Assembly: GCA_003427395.1 (NCBI GenBank)
Contig: BFEA01000361.1
Span: forward strand, 27,545-57,965
Origin: Chara braunii
Taxonomy: Eukaryota; Streptophyta; Charophyceae; Charales; Characeae
Reading direction: 5' to 3'
DNA length: 30,421 bases
Part shown: piece after piece, positions 20,181 to 29,775 of the stretch
Layout: the number at the start of each line of letters is the position of its first letter
How positions within the stretch are numbered: the first letter of the stretch is position 1
Notes under the pieces: generated by a model
The model's database searches: none
What the model was told of the DNA's origin: nothing
What the model saw: the letters and a program-made list of their open reading frames with translations, nothing else
Translations under genes and position numbers: made by a program

Positions 20181-20440
20181 TTCTTCCTCCTATTCTTCTT
20201 TCGATTGCTCCACCCCCATTGAGGCACTTCTTTCTCTACGTCTTACTTTTATTACTCGACACGGCCCAGCCCTGCCGGTGGTGATGCATTTCCTGAATTG
20301 CAGACATCCGGCACCTTGACGACAGCAGAAAGGGAATTTTCTCGTTTCCTCTTCGGCCAAGCCGGACTGCAAAACTCCGTTTGGAAACTCGAAGAGAGGC
20401 AAGGCCAAAACGGAGCCGACACTCTGAACCCTATTGGCTC
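20181..20440. other. Unassigned segment between arrays
   Basis: No recognised gene. The composition is less repetitive than the flanks and frames stay open on both strands, but I recognise no family. Confidence 0.3.
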
Positions 20441-20508
20441 ACACACGCACACGCACACACACACACACACACACACAGACAGAGACACAGAGAGAGAGAG
20501 AGAGAGAT
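20441..20508. repeat. Compound (CA)n(GA)n microsatellite
   Basis: A (CA)n run with a few CG interruptions passes through CAGACAGAGACACAG into (GA)n. Confidence 0.95.
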
Positions 20509-20712
20509 GACGGCTCTTAGACCGGGGATTGGGGTGACCAGGTGCAGATAGACTAAAAATAACCTTCCACCTAGGGCCCGCTGTAATTCCTCCTCCCCCC
20601 TTTCCAATTCTGCGTACCAATTGTACCTTTTTCTTGCTTCTTCGTTTCCCAAAAAATGTCGTACCTCTTCTCCTCCGACTCGAATCACAGTACGTTGAAA
20701 TGCCTGCGCGCG

Positions 20713-20715
<3 letters not shown>

Positions 20716-20791
<76 letters not shown>
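20716..20791. repeat. (CA)n microsatellite
   Basis: About 76 bp of (CA)n with a single CCCC interruption near 20753. Confidence 0.97.
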
Positions 20792-20793
<2 letters not shown>

Positions 20794-21419
20794 GATGAAT
20801 ATACACACGCACGAATGCACAGAAAAAGTCGGCAAAAAAATCGATCAACACAAATATGTTAACAAGGAAATGGACAATTGGTTTAGAACTGAACAACACT
20901 AACTCTCTTTAACTCCTATCAGGAAATCTCTATACGCCACGTATGCACATACCTCGGTTGGTCGCAATCAATCCGATGCCTATGACTCGTTTAAGTGACA
21001 CGTGTCACTGACTAAACGTTTCAAGGGCCCCTCCCATACGTTAACCAACCGAGTCCCTCTCTTTTTGATTCCTCCCGCCTCTGCGTTTGTTTCTCCTCTC
21101 CTCTCCGTTCTTTCCTTTGTCCCTCTCCATACCTCTCCCTCCCTGCCATTCTCTCTCGGACACTCTACCTACAGTGGGCTCCTCCTTGACCCACACCCAT
21201 TCCCTCGCTTGCTGGGATCCTTGAAATGTCTATGTATGAGGCGCAATCGCCGCCAGATATGGAATCTTCTCATGTCCCGAGATTCTATGTATGGGCCACC
21301 AACCCAAATAACCAAACAGCCCAACAGGCATAGCATACTCACTAAATAGCCCCCCAGCTATTTAGCTAGCCAGCCGGAACCCATGGCCGGAGAGTTAAAC
21401 ATTTCTGAATGGAACAGCC
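20792..21419. other. Non-coding stretch
   Basis: A pyrimidine-rich segment lies at 21045-21200. A 115-codon plus-strand frame starting at 21002 has no recognised motif and its composition follows the CT bias, so it is not called as a gene. Confidence 0.35.
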
Positions 21420-22030
21420 CATTTACGGCCACATACCAAATAGCCAAATAGCCAAATAGCCACAGAGCAACGTCGCCAAATAGTCACATAGCCACGTATC
21501 ACGTAGATACATAACCAGTCCAGAAACACATGACCAACGTAGCCAAATAGCCACGTAACCATATATAGCCAAATAGCCACGCAACCATACATAGCCAAAT
21601 AGCCACGTAACCATATAGCCATATAGCCACGTAACCATATAGCCAAATAGCCACGTAACCATATACAGCCAAATAGCCACGTAACCATATATAGCCAAAT
21701 AGCCACGTAACCATATAGCCAAATAGCCACGTAACCATATATAGCCAAATAGCCACGTAACCATATAGCCAAATAGCCACGTAACCATATAGCCAAATAG
21801 CTACATAGCCACATAACCAAATGGCCAAACAGCCAGATAACCACGTAGCCAGACAGCCAATTAGCCACGTAGACGCATCATCTGCCTAGGGACACACGGA
21901 CCACGTAGACAAATAGCCACATTGCCACTCAGCCAAGTAGCAACATAGCTACACCGCCACATAACCAAATAGCCAACGACCCAAATAGCCATACAGCCAA
22001 CTAGCGACAGAATAGCCACAGCCAGGTATA
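21420..22030. repeat. AGCCAAATAGCC minisatellite downstream of rps13
   Basis: Core units are AGCCAAATAGCC joined to ACGTAACCATAT, about 24 bp, often lengthened by two bases or cut to half units. Copies are closest between 21540 and 21800 and decay at both edges into CCAAATAGCC hexamer-like repeats. Because unit length is mostly a multiple of six, minus-strand frames are open in all phases and give repeated WLFGY and YVAIW peptides. It starts about 170 bp after the rps13 stop codon, so the distal 3' UTR could include it. Confidence 0.93.
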
Positions 22031-22199
22031 GGTTGACGATCCACCACCATTTAGACAAACGAGCAGCAAGCCACATAGCCTCATCAGGGGAAGAACTATA
22101 GCACATCACCCCCAACCCCAACTCTCAACTGCCAGCAGAGAACCCGCAAACCGGCCCCATCTCAGACCAGCCAGCCAGCTGCCACCATCGCTGACCCGC
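22031..22199 (-). other. Proximal 3' flank of rps13
   Basis: Sequence between the rps13 stop codon and the minisatellite. It presumably includes 3' UTR; no clear poly(A) signal AATAAA was seen on the minus strand. Confidence 0.4.
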
Positions 22200-22823
22200 T
22201 TATTTCGGCGCCTTCTTCTTGCCAGCGACAGTGACCTTCTTCCCTCGCCTGGTGCGCGCATTGCATTTGGTATGCTGCCCTCTGCACGGAAGATTGTTGA
22301 TATGTCGCATCCCTCGATAGCATCGGATGTCCTTCAATCGCTTGATGTTCAGATTGTTAAACCTCCGCAAATCACCCTCCACCATGTATTTGGTAACCTC
22401 CTCCCGAACTGCGGTCAATTCTTCCTCCGACATATCTTTAACTCGTTTATTGAGCAAGTTGGTATCTGCAAGGATTGCCTTTGCGGTCGTCAAACCGATG
22501 CCATGGATGTACTGAAGCGACGTTTCGATTCTCTTGTTGTTAGGAACCTCCACGCCAGCAATTCGCGCGCATCGAATGGTCAACCCATGGCCAAGAGAGA
22601 AGGGAGAGGGAGGAGACGCCGCCCCCCTCTCTCTCACACTCGTGAACGAGGACGAGGGATTTTGGCGGGAAGAATCTGCTCTCAATCCCGTGTAGCTACC
22701 AATCGGCGATGATGATGCCCTAACAGAGCAGGAGCGCGCCTTCTGTGTGGGGGAGGAGACAGGATCGGAAACCGACAGCCGCAGAACTCCTGCCACCAAG
22801 CCTGACACCGTGGCGACTGCCAT
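22200..22823 (-). CDS. RPS13: Plastid ribosomal protein S13, nuclear-encoded
   Basis: The 207-residue product is the plastid form of bacterial-type small-subunit protein uS13, which sits in the 30S head and contacts the P-site tRNA and the bridge to the large subunit. Residues 1 to about 82 are rich in Ser, Ala, Arg and Val and lack acidic clusters at the start, as expected of a chloroplast transit peptide. The mature part starts near [12 protein letters not shown] (87-98), then YIHGIG (105-110), then [18 protein letters not shown] (149-166). The S13 signature follows: YRGMRH (169-174), LPCRGQHT (178-185), NARTRRGKK (188-196), with the basic tail VAGKKKAPK. The ATG at 22823-22821 has A at -3 and G at +4. 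The frame is a single exon with no interruption, so it looks functional. A mitochondrial location is a less likely alternative. Confidence 0.95.
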   Translation of the reverse strand: MAVATVSGLVAGVLRLSVSDPVSSPTQKARSCSVRASSSPIGSYTGLRADSSRQNPSSSFTSVRERGAASPPSPFSLGHGLTIRCARIAGVEVPNNKRIETSLQYIHGIGLTTAKAILADTNLLNKRVKDMSEEELTAVREEVTKYMVEGDLRRFNNLNIKRLKDIRCYRGMRHINNLPCRGQHTKCNARTRRGKKVTVAGKKKAPK

Positions 22824-23390
22824 GGTTGCCTGGCTATGGCCGCCGGCCTCGACTGTTCACGCCTTGGCTATGGAGTGAAGGAGGGCGCAGATGCGCCGCC
22901 GCACTTGGCTATGGAGAGCGGCCGGCGGCTGCCGCCGCGTCGGCTATGGAATGAAGGGGACGGGGAAACACGCGAGCACAGCGCGACCGTGTTAGAGCGG
23001 ACTGGCGGCGGTAGCGTGAAACTGACCTTCGGCGCCGCTGCTAGTGCGACAACGAGCTGCGCGCGTAGTACAGTCCCCTCACTAGAGTCGGCCTTGCGTG
23101 CTGGCCCCCCCCCTTCCCCTTGGTGTCGGGACGTGCGCACGACGAGCAGACACGTGTACAGACGGCGAGTGTCGCACACCTACCCCCGCCGTTGTGCCCG
23201 CGGCGGCGCAAGACAGCTCAGCACTCGTGCCCGCTCCTCGGTCCAAGGAACGGCTACACACGCAAACCGATTGGAGGTCGGGAGACGGAGGTGGTGGGTG
23301 CGTGGTGCGCACGGTGCTACCCGGGCTCGCTCGCGTGCGTCGGCAGTTCCCTCAGAAGCAAATCTGGACCTACCATTTCTCCATCTGTGA
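22824..23390 (-). promoter_or_regulatory. GC-rich upstream region of rps13
   Basis: This is the most GC- and CpG-rich part of the window and lies directly upstream of the rps13 start. It probably contains the 5' UTR and promoter. No TATA box was seen at a clear distance, consistent with a broad housekeeping promoter. GGCTATGG occurs four times (22830, 22864, 22905, 22942), spaced 34 to 41 bp; on the gene's strand this reads CCATAGCC. Frames open in this segment reflect the GC content. Confidence 0.5.
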
Positions 23391-23512
23391 GTGCATGGCA
23401 TCCTCTGGCGCAGAAGGAGGCAAAATGCCATACCGGCCATACCAATAGACTTTCACAGGAATCATGTCCGACATGAGACTTTCTGATTGGACTCGATCAG
23501 TCAGGCCATCGA

Positions 23513-23616
23513 CACACCACTCTCGAAATGTGCAAAATGAGAATGAACTTTCTACGAGAATATGGCCAGATGCACCCGCCACATTTTTGTCTTTTTCACA
23601 TTTCGAGAGTGGTGTG
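23513..23616. repeat. Inverted repeat with 20-bp perfect arms
   Basis: CACACCACTCTCGAAATGTG (23513-23532) pairs perfectly with 23597-23616 around a 64-nt loop. Weaker pairing continues outward for some 30-40 bp. It could be a foldback element or the source of a long hairpin RNA. Confidence 0.85.
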
Positions 23617-23730
23617 GCGAGGCCCTCAGTCATCCTTTTCTGGCTTTCATGTTGTTCGAACTCAGGACCTGTACTTTTTCCAACGGTGGCCGCATGATCG
23701 ATCTCCATCAGTTTTATCCGTTCTCGGATT

Positions 23731-23772
23731 CCGGTAGGACTGGACTTTGGCCTTTTCTCTAGCTCCTACCGG
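23731..23772. repeat. Short hairpin CCGGTAGGA / TCCTACCGG
   Basis: Nine-base perfect arms are separated by about 24 nt. No T-run follows at a terminator-like position; function is unknown. Confidence 0.6.
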
Positions 23773-23921
23773 TAGCATGTTCTATCTCCAGCATTTTTAT
23801 CCTTTTTTTTCATGTGTTTTGGGACTCTGGCTTTCTCTTCCAGTAGAATATGTGTTCGAATCCCGCCTCACACGTTTTGCAGTTTGCTGTTGAAGCTGAG
23901 GCCGTTTTCTACGTTGTCATC

Positions 23922-24126
23922 TTTTTTTTTTTTTTTTTTTTAGCGGTTGCGATCTGTTCTTGCGTTCACAACTGTGATCACTTCCGTTGGGCAGCTGCAG
24001 TGAACGCGTTCGCACCTGAACCTGGCCGGATGTGTGGGCAAATGCATTGAGTGTCATCCATTTTTTTTTTTTTTTTTTAATTTCGATCATTTCTCGATTT
24101 ATGTGTGTCATCCTTGTGCAGGGGCC

Positions 24127-24158
<32 letters not shown>

Positions 24159-24176
24159 ACAGATGTCCCCAAGGAC
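23922..24176 (-). mobile_element. U6-containing chimeric retro-insertion
   Basis: On the minus strand the order is: a full-length U6 copy (24176-24079), an 18-A run (24078-24061), about 119 bp of unidentified sequence, then a 20-A run (23941-23922). The outside flanks are GATGACAATG (24186-24177) and GATGACAACG (23921-23912), a 10-bp target-site duplication with one mismatch, extendable to 13 bp if adjoining A residues count. This is the structure left by LINE-type reverse transcription of U6 RNA, with a template switch or a second insertion. GATGACA is also present just after the inner A-run (24058-24052), so two successive insertions at one site is the main alternative. Confidence 0.75.
24079..24176 (-). 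pseudogene. Full-length U6 snRNA retrocopy
   Basis: Nearly the whole U6 sequence can be read: 5' GTCC and GGGGACATC, AAAATTGGAACG, ATACAGAGAAGATTAGCATG, GCCCCTGC.CAAGGATGACAC, AATCGAGAAATG. The ACAGAGA box and AGC triad are intact. Differences from the conserved plant/animal core are few and include two that fit CpG decay (GCGC to GCAC, CACGCAC to CACACAT). No TATA box or TCCCACATCG-type upstream element precedes it and an A-run replaces the normal T-run terminator, so it is probably not transcribed from its own promoter. Confidence 0.92.
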
Positions 24177-24188
24177 CATTGTCATCTT

Positions 24189-25990
24189 TCAACACCAACT
24201 GTACTCCCAGGAATCTTTCTGCCTCTGCCTCCCCTCTGCTTGTATCCTGCGCATTCCCCATTCGACGCAGAGTTCGTAGTCGGGGGGCAAGTAATAAATG
24301 GATTTAATCCAATTTAGTGCCGCCTCCAATAGTTCTGCGTATCTCGCCAGACATCCCTTCAGCGCTTCTATTGAGGTCTTCTCGTTAATTGACAGGGCAA
24401 GCAGATCATCCGCTGAGGCCTTAATTCTGCACTTCGTCCCTTCGCACATTTTCAGACCTTCTAGCAGAGGGTGCGACCTAATGGGCCATCGCTGCACTAA
24501 CTCTATAAACTCAGACTCTACAACTATCGAGGGTACAAAACGACAGCTCAAAGTCCCCGTTTGTCTGCCCAGACTCAAGGTTCACTTTCCAGATTTAGAG
24601 CAAATCGGTGGTTCCTTCGAAGGTCTCTCCCCGTAACGGATTTTGCAGGCTGGGCACTCTCCGACGGCGGAGAGTGCAATTCTTTTGTGGTTTCTGACAG
24701 CTCTCCAAATTTCGTTTGGGGTTCTATAGTTGAGTTCGTGCGGCGATGCATAACTCTCCGAATTTGCGCAAAGTAGAGTAGTGCAGCGAGACCCAATGTC
24801 ATTCAACAACACTTCCAGTTGTAGTACTACGAACAGCAGGGGGACCAGTGGGCACCCCTGTCTCAGAGATCGCGTCACTTTGAATTCCTTGGAGTGCCAC
24901 CCGTTGACCTAGACCACAGCTGTGGAAAATATGTACAGTGCCTTTACCCCATTGGAGAATCCATTTCCGAAGTTCGTTTTTGTCGAGTCGTTAGGACGAA
25001 TGCCCAGTTAACCCGGTCATAGGCTTTCTCCATGTCGAGCATCAGCATGGCCACTCCCAAGTTCTTGTTGTTGATGACCTCTAGTGCCTCAATTGTCATG
25101 GCCAGGCTGTCAAAAATAGATTTTCCCTTCACAAATGCCGCCTGGTCCAGTCCCACCAACCCCGGCAGAAAACCTGCAAGCTTGTTAGCCATTGTCTTGG
25201 CCAACAATTTGCACGAGAAATTGAGTAGGGAAATTAGGCGTCAATTCTTGACCTCGCTACGGTCACCCTTCTTGTACAATAAAGTTATTATGCCTCGAGT
25301 CATGGTCTGCCCCAATCTCCCTCCTTCTAAAACCTCGTTGTAGAGTACCGCCAGGTCCTCTGCCATTACCTCCTAAATGACCTTATAAAATTTCATCTCC
25401 AACTTGAAGTCGTCATCGCTCGGCGCTTTACCTCTTGCAACTGTGGCCATGGTCTGTCAGAGTTCCTCCGTTGTAACTGGCTTGCTTAACGCTTCTCTAG
25501 CTTGTGAGTTTAGAGTTACACCTAACTAATCCCAGACGTCCAAGTGCTCCGACAAGTCTGTTTCTAGATCTGCAACCCTCGAGCGTGAGGTCAAGATCTC
25601 GTGAAAATAGGTCATAGCGTAGTCGCATAGATCATCGTTGGTTGTGGCTAGTAGGAGAGACGTGAGGCGGGGTGCACCAATTCTTACATCTGGGGCGATT
25701 TTCTTACGGGAAGTAAGATTTGGAACGTCTCCTTGCATAAACGATCTTCAACCACGATTTTCTTTTTTGCCAGTACTTGCTCCCATCCGTTGTGCTTCTC
25801 CAGCTGCAGTTGCTCCCAAACATGATGTATTCTACTAACCCTCTCTTTTATTCATACCAGCTCTGAGATCGGGTGGCGTGTCATCCATTTCTCTGCTTGG
25901 TCCACTTTCCTCTTGCAGTCTGCTTCTTCCTTGTTTCTTAAGAAGGCTACAATAACCGAAAACGTTTATATTTTATTGGAGATGATTTTG
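24189..25990 (-). pseudogene. LINE ORF2 reverse transcriptase, decayed and truncated
   Basis: Fragments in successive frames follow the order of a non-LTR reverse transcriptase. At 25207-24944: NKLAGFLPGLVGLDQAAF, VKGKSIFDS, then LDMEKAYDRVNW, carrying the first catalytic Asp of motif A. At 24878-24582: SLRQGCPL.PLLFV. At 24578-24189: ASADDLLALS, carrying the catalytic ADD box with Ser in place of the usual Tyr or Phe, then YAELLEAALNWIKS. Frameshifts and stops separate these parts and the thumb and 3' region are absent. It joins the endonuclease upstream on the same strand. The enzyme cannot be active. The U6 chimera inserted about a dozen bases after the last stop. Confidence 0.9.
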
Positions 25991-26004
25991 ATGTCTGTAT
26001 TCAT

Positions 26005-26957
26005 CTAACCAGGCATTTCCTTAAAGTTCTCGTTGCCCGACTCCCTGTCTTGCCAGAATGTTCTCACCCACTTCAACACTCCTTCATCTTCGAGGAGAAA
26101 AGTATTGAGTGTGGAACAACTACGACCTCTGTCACTTATCGTCCCCACACTTGTTGGCAGTATGACCGGCTTGTGATCCGATAGTCGGCATCTGTCTCTT
26201 GGACCATGTAGACGTTTGCAGCTACCGCGTCCGAGACTAGTAAGAAAACGTTTAAATGCCACTTTTTTTCTGTCGATTGCGGCGTTCTCCCAAATCAGAT
26301 AAAGTCATGCAACAATGAATTTATTACTCTGAATATATCCTGCAAGCCCCACTTCTCCATCCACATTAATAAATACTGCCTGTCTCCTTGCATCTCTTCC
26401 TCCTTTTTCGAGTCAAGTCCTGATGCGCACACCGTGTTTCAATCTCCCCCCATTAATAGGTGCTCTGTCCTCCGCAGTTTTATCAAGAACATTTTTATGA
26501 ATTCGTTTATGTCGAGTGGGTCGTTTGGGGCATATATTATTGCAAATGTCCAATCCTCCCCTTCTATCTTCAGTTTAACCCAGCTCCAATGGCCCCACAG
26601 GTCACAGTTCGAATCCAATAGGACGGTCTCGACTTTGTTATGGATTAGTACTGCCACACCACCTCGACTGCCCTGAGCGGGTGACCACAGTTGTGGTCTT
26701 ATCCACCAATCTCTCAACTGACTTAATTTATCGACAGACAACTTCGATTCCTGCACTAAGATGACATCTATTTTTTGTTCGTGCGCCCAAGTTTTCAATC
26801 TCCCCCCTTTTTTCCTTCCCCGGGAGTCCCCCAGTCCTTGGATATTCCAAATGGCAACTTTAATTTTCCCCATATCCAAGTTGGAGATGGGCTGCGGATT
26901 AGATATGCCCCGGGGCCGACAATGATTCCGCCCATGAGATTCGATCCAATTCGCCAT
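26005..26957 (-). pseudogene. LINE ORF2 apurinic-type endonuclease domain, decayed
   Basis: The frame 26957-26439 holds the order of an exonuclease-endonuclease-phosphatase domain: VAIWNIQGLG at the N terminus (ORF2 probably starts at the Met codon at 26873), then LVQESKL (catalytic Glu), GGVAVLIH, AIIYAPND, then LLMGGD. A TGA follows GGD where a Trp or Phe and Asn are expected, so a point nonsense change is likely. The domain resumes in other frames and ends near 26180 with LSDHKPVIL, the conserved catalytic SDH motif. This nuclease nicks target DNA for target-primed reverse transcription in L1-type elements. Confidence 0.9.
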
Positions 26958-27064
26958 TCGGGTCTGCTAACAACAGCCACAGCGGAATTCCAAACAGGCC
27001 TATATTCGATGTGTAGTTCCATGACTTGGGCGATATGCAAACATCCACCAGAGGGATGATGAAT

Positions 27065-27704
27065 CTAACCTTCCCTGAACAGTTGAAAAATGAATCGTTC
27101 AAAGTACGATTGGTGCACTTTCATGTTTACAAATTGAAGTGACGGGTTCTCCACCACATGGCACGAAGGGATAGACAACTTTTTGTCTGCTGATTGTAAT
27201 TCGAGGATGAAAATCTCATGTCCTTGGAGTGTACAGACCAGTGACATCGACAAGTTGTCTTCCATCTGTTGAACGTTCCTTATCCTACTCAAGGCTCCAT
27301 CATGTATATCTCGTGGGAAATCCTCTTCGCTGTCTTGCTCGTCCCCATCCTCTTCCTCTACTTGTCTCTCCTCCTCTATCTGATCGTTTTGATTCTCCCC
27401 CCCGCCATATGTGACCAACTCTCTGCTTTCTCCTCTACGTATTCCATCTCCTCGAAGTCTCCTCTCCTGATTAATTGCCCCCTGCCTCTCACCAAGTTGA
27501 GCGCCGCTTCCTCCTACAACTTGGACCACCACAAAATCTCTCGCCTCCGTTATTCTTGGTAGTTGTAATGAAGGCTGACCATTCAAACGATTTGTTGTCT
27601 GTTGTCCCCCTAACTCCATTTATAGGATACCTGTTATAACTAAGATCAATGTTTGTCGGGCTTGCTCCCCGATTGCATCCGAGGCTGCATCGACACGAAC
27701 GCAC
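27065..27704 (-). pseudogene. LINE ORF1-like region
   Basis: A 184-residue frame (27619-27065) lies directly upstream of the endonuclease on the same strand, which is the position of ORF1. Its middle is strongly acidic (EEERQVEEEDGDEQDSEEDF), and the start is Gln/Arg-rich. A further short frame overlaps at 27704-27489. I do not recognise a zinc knuckle or RNA-binding fold, so assignment rests on position. Confidence 0.45.
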
Positions 27705-27842
27705 CCTCTGCTTCTGCCACCAGTTCGAACTTCATATTCATGAACTTGGGTTTCGTCGGATCCGGTTGCGGAGGGATCATAGAGTTTTTCTCATGCTATG
27801 TCCAATCGCATCTGCGATTGAGAACATCTCTCGTAGCGGAAC

Positions 27843-28070
27843 TCAAAGTACCATAACCCGAAACTCGGTTGCCTCTTTCATTTTCGTCCTTTCTTGAAGC
27901 TCCAGTCTGGTCATCCGTAGTTTGAATAACATCTTATATGTTATGCCCCGAATGATAATATTGTCTTCTGCCTTATTGATAATCCATTGTGCTATTTCCC
28001 TAATTCTGTCCACGTAGGACATAACATTGGGGCTCTCTGGATGTACTCTTCCCCAGTTTGAATGAGCCAC
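27843..28070 (-). pseudogene. Possible LINE ORF1 N-terminal fragment
   Basis: The 75-residue frame includes SYVDRIREIAQWIINKAED, NIIIRGITYKMLFKL and a charged C terminus. Its composition is protein-like, and its position upstream of the ORF1-like region on the same strand suggests it belongs to the same element. No named domain is recognised. Confidence 0.35.
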
Positions 28071-28267
28071 AATACAGACTGCAGATGAGGTATACCCTCA
28101 ACGGAAGAACTAGATTGGACTGGACTGGATTAGACTGAATGAACACACGGCCTGTGGGGTCAGGCCACGACCTGGTCCCACGGTTCGAACAGGCAAAATA
28201 TCCAAATAGCCCTGACTTTAGGTCGGGGTAGCTAAAGGCCCGCTGCGACGATCGACCTTAGGTTAAA
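28071..28267. other. Spacer with hairpins, splits two LINE-like fragments
   Basis: Contains GGCCTG (28149-28154) pairing with CAGGCC (28161-28166), and CTTTAGGTCG opposite CGACCTTAGG (near 28211 and 28252). GGTTCGAACAGG near 28182 resembles a polymerase III B box. It may be a small insertion within the LINE, but ends were not fixed. Confidence 0.35.
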
Positions 28268-28660
28268 TCATAGGTAAGGATTTACAAAACCACTTTCCAT
28301 TTGTCCGGTTAGCTTGTGCGTAGAGGTTGAATAATAACCATTCGTCGTCCCTGGTTCAAACACAACCCAAGTCTGACGTCGCCTCATGTTAACAATCAAA
28401 TCCACCATCTCTCTTTTAAAGTGACGGACAAACAACATTGTTGTCCAGTCTGTTGGAGACCAAACTTGTTGCCCATTCCACCTGACCAGTCTACCCGTAA
28501 AACTTATTTTACTAATCTTAGTGTATACCTCTTTCATCCCCATTGGACTTTCCATTTCCATTTTTTTGCTTCTCAACACCCTACTCGAAATTCCTTGAAC
28601 ATTCCATGTGGTCACAACTACCTGCCCCACCATATCAACCTCGCACCCCCGCCTCTCCAT
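28268..28660 (-). pseudogene. Unassigned LINE-associated frame
   Basis: A 130-residue frame starts with VVVTTWNVQGISSRVL, like the N terminus of a LINE endonuclease, but continues with RWNGQQVWSPTDW and VDLIVNMRRRQTWVVFEPG, which do not fit that domain. It may be a second LINE fragment fused to ORF1-like sequence, or an upstream ORF of the same element. The identity is uncertain. Confidence 0.35.
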
Positions 28661-29500
28661 TATGACCCAGCCTAATGACCCTCCTCTGGAAGTTATCTGG
28701 ATTCAGTTTGACAATGAGGGGTAACCTGCCATTGAGCCTCAAAGCACTTCATCCCCACCCACCATCTTGGACCACCCGGTCGACCAACAACAGAAGAATT
28801 CCCTCGAGAAATAAAAGTTAAAAAAACAGTCCATAAAACAAAATAATCCTTTATATTTCTAAATTATCATTCCAATGTTCGTCTAATTCTAAAATTTTCA
28901 GTTTTATTTAATAAATTATTGTCTAAATACGAATTTTCCCTTCCAACTACATCTATTTGTTCAAAATTGAATGAAAGTTTGGACGAGTTTATAAAATGTT
29001 TTGATTAAACTTTAATTCTACTACAACAAATATCTTATAATTTATATTGGATTAACCTATTTATGACTGAAAATCCTTACATGGAATGACAATCCAAGTA
29101 AAATATTTCATGAACTCATCCAGACTTTCATTACATCTCTAGCATGCAGTTCAAATACAAAGGGATACCCTATTCTTTGAATAAAAGTTTTCAAGTAAGA
29201 CAAAAAAAAAAAAAATTGGTATTACATTTTTTAGGACGGAATGAAATTTTAAAATTTATAATATAATTTTACTATAGAATGATTATTTAATTTTGAAATT
29301 TTTTTATATTGAAAGGCAAGTTCTTGCACCTCGTAGCAAGAAAATAACACATAACAACGAACAATTCCCCTACAAAGTTTATTGTCTACTATCTTGCCAC
29401 TGATACTGGTGGAAAGAGATGCACATTAACTATAGGTTCCACCCAATCTTAATTCCTCACCTGCACATCCTTATCAGTCCGCACATCCGCCACCCATGCA
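28661..29500. other. AT-rich non-coding stretch
   Basis: No gene or bounded repeat recognised. AT content is very high between 28820 and 29320. Confidence 0.4.
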
Positions 29501-29505
29501 CCAAA

Positions 29506-29513
29506 TATAAATA
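29506..29513 (+). promoter_or_regulatory. Candidate TATA box for the 29604 reading frame
   Basis: TATAAATA in a context much less AT-rich than the region before it. A start site near 29537 would give a 5' leader of about 65 bases before the ATG at 29604. Confidence 0.4.
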
Positions 29514-29603
29514 ATTGATGCTGCATTCTAAACAACATCACCCTTAAGTCCTCCAGATTCCACCAGAACAACAAAGTACAAATGCAGACAGGCATGTTGT
29601 AGT

Positions 29604-29759
29604 ATGGGGGGTAAAGCGGCGAGCACAAAACGAATGAAACGAAACGAGGATATTAGGAAGGTTGAGGGCAAGGGAGAAGACATTGAAGGAATGGTTGGGG
29701 TGAAGGAGTTCGAAGATGGATGTAACATACCAGGGCAGAGGCCACATGCGTCGACGAAG
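29604..29759 (+). CDS. Possible first exon, protein unknown (MGGKAAS start)
   Basis: ATG at 29604 has A at -3 and G at +4. The frame gives 52 codons rich in Lys, Glu and Gly, starting MGGKAASTKR. Gly at position 2 and Ser at position 7 fit an N-myristoylation signal, though Lys at position 4 is common in only some substrates. It ends in AAG followed by GTAAGG (29758-29765), a consensus 5' splice donor in phase 0. Read unspliced, the frame stops at 29775. A T-rich acceptor-like site at 30051-30059 would add 17 codons and a stop, but this is weak. No family is recognised and no second strong exon is visible in the window. Confidence 0.3.
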
Positions 29760-29775
29760 GTAAGGAACCCAGCGT

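Noticed and set aside
19425-20222. A 265-codon plus-strand frame and overlapping frames in the CTT/CTG array
   Set aside because: Translation is poly-Phe, poly-Leu and poly-Cys; openness follows from trinucleotide repeats that lack stops.
20252-20899. A 215-codon minus-strand frame
   Set aside because: Much of it is poly-VC from CA repeats; the remainder has no recognisable motif.
21395-21868. Minus-strand frames of 109-157 codons with WLFGY repeats
   Set aside because: Three phases are open at once in a six-base-step minisatellite, so no frame is favoured.
22272-22712. A 146-codon plus-strand frame
   Set aside because: It is the antisense shadow of rps13, whose minus-strand product has a full S13 signature.
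22836-23390. A 184-codon plus-strand frame upstream of rps13
   Set aside because: Long frames on both strands are expected at this GC content; no domain is visible and it lies in the likely promoter of rps13.
23652-23664. B-box-like GTTCGAAC sequences near 23660 and 23853
   Set aside because: No A box at a workable distance and no tRNA fold, so not called as tRNA or SINE.
24079-24176. A functional U6 gene
   Set aside because: No upstream element or TATA box at -30, an A-run in place of the T-run terminator, and target-site duplication at the ends.
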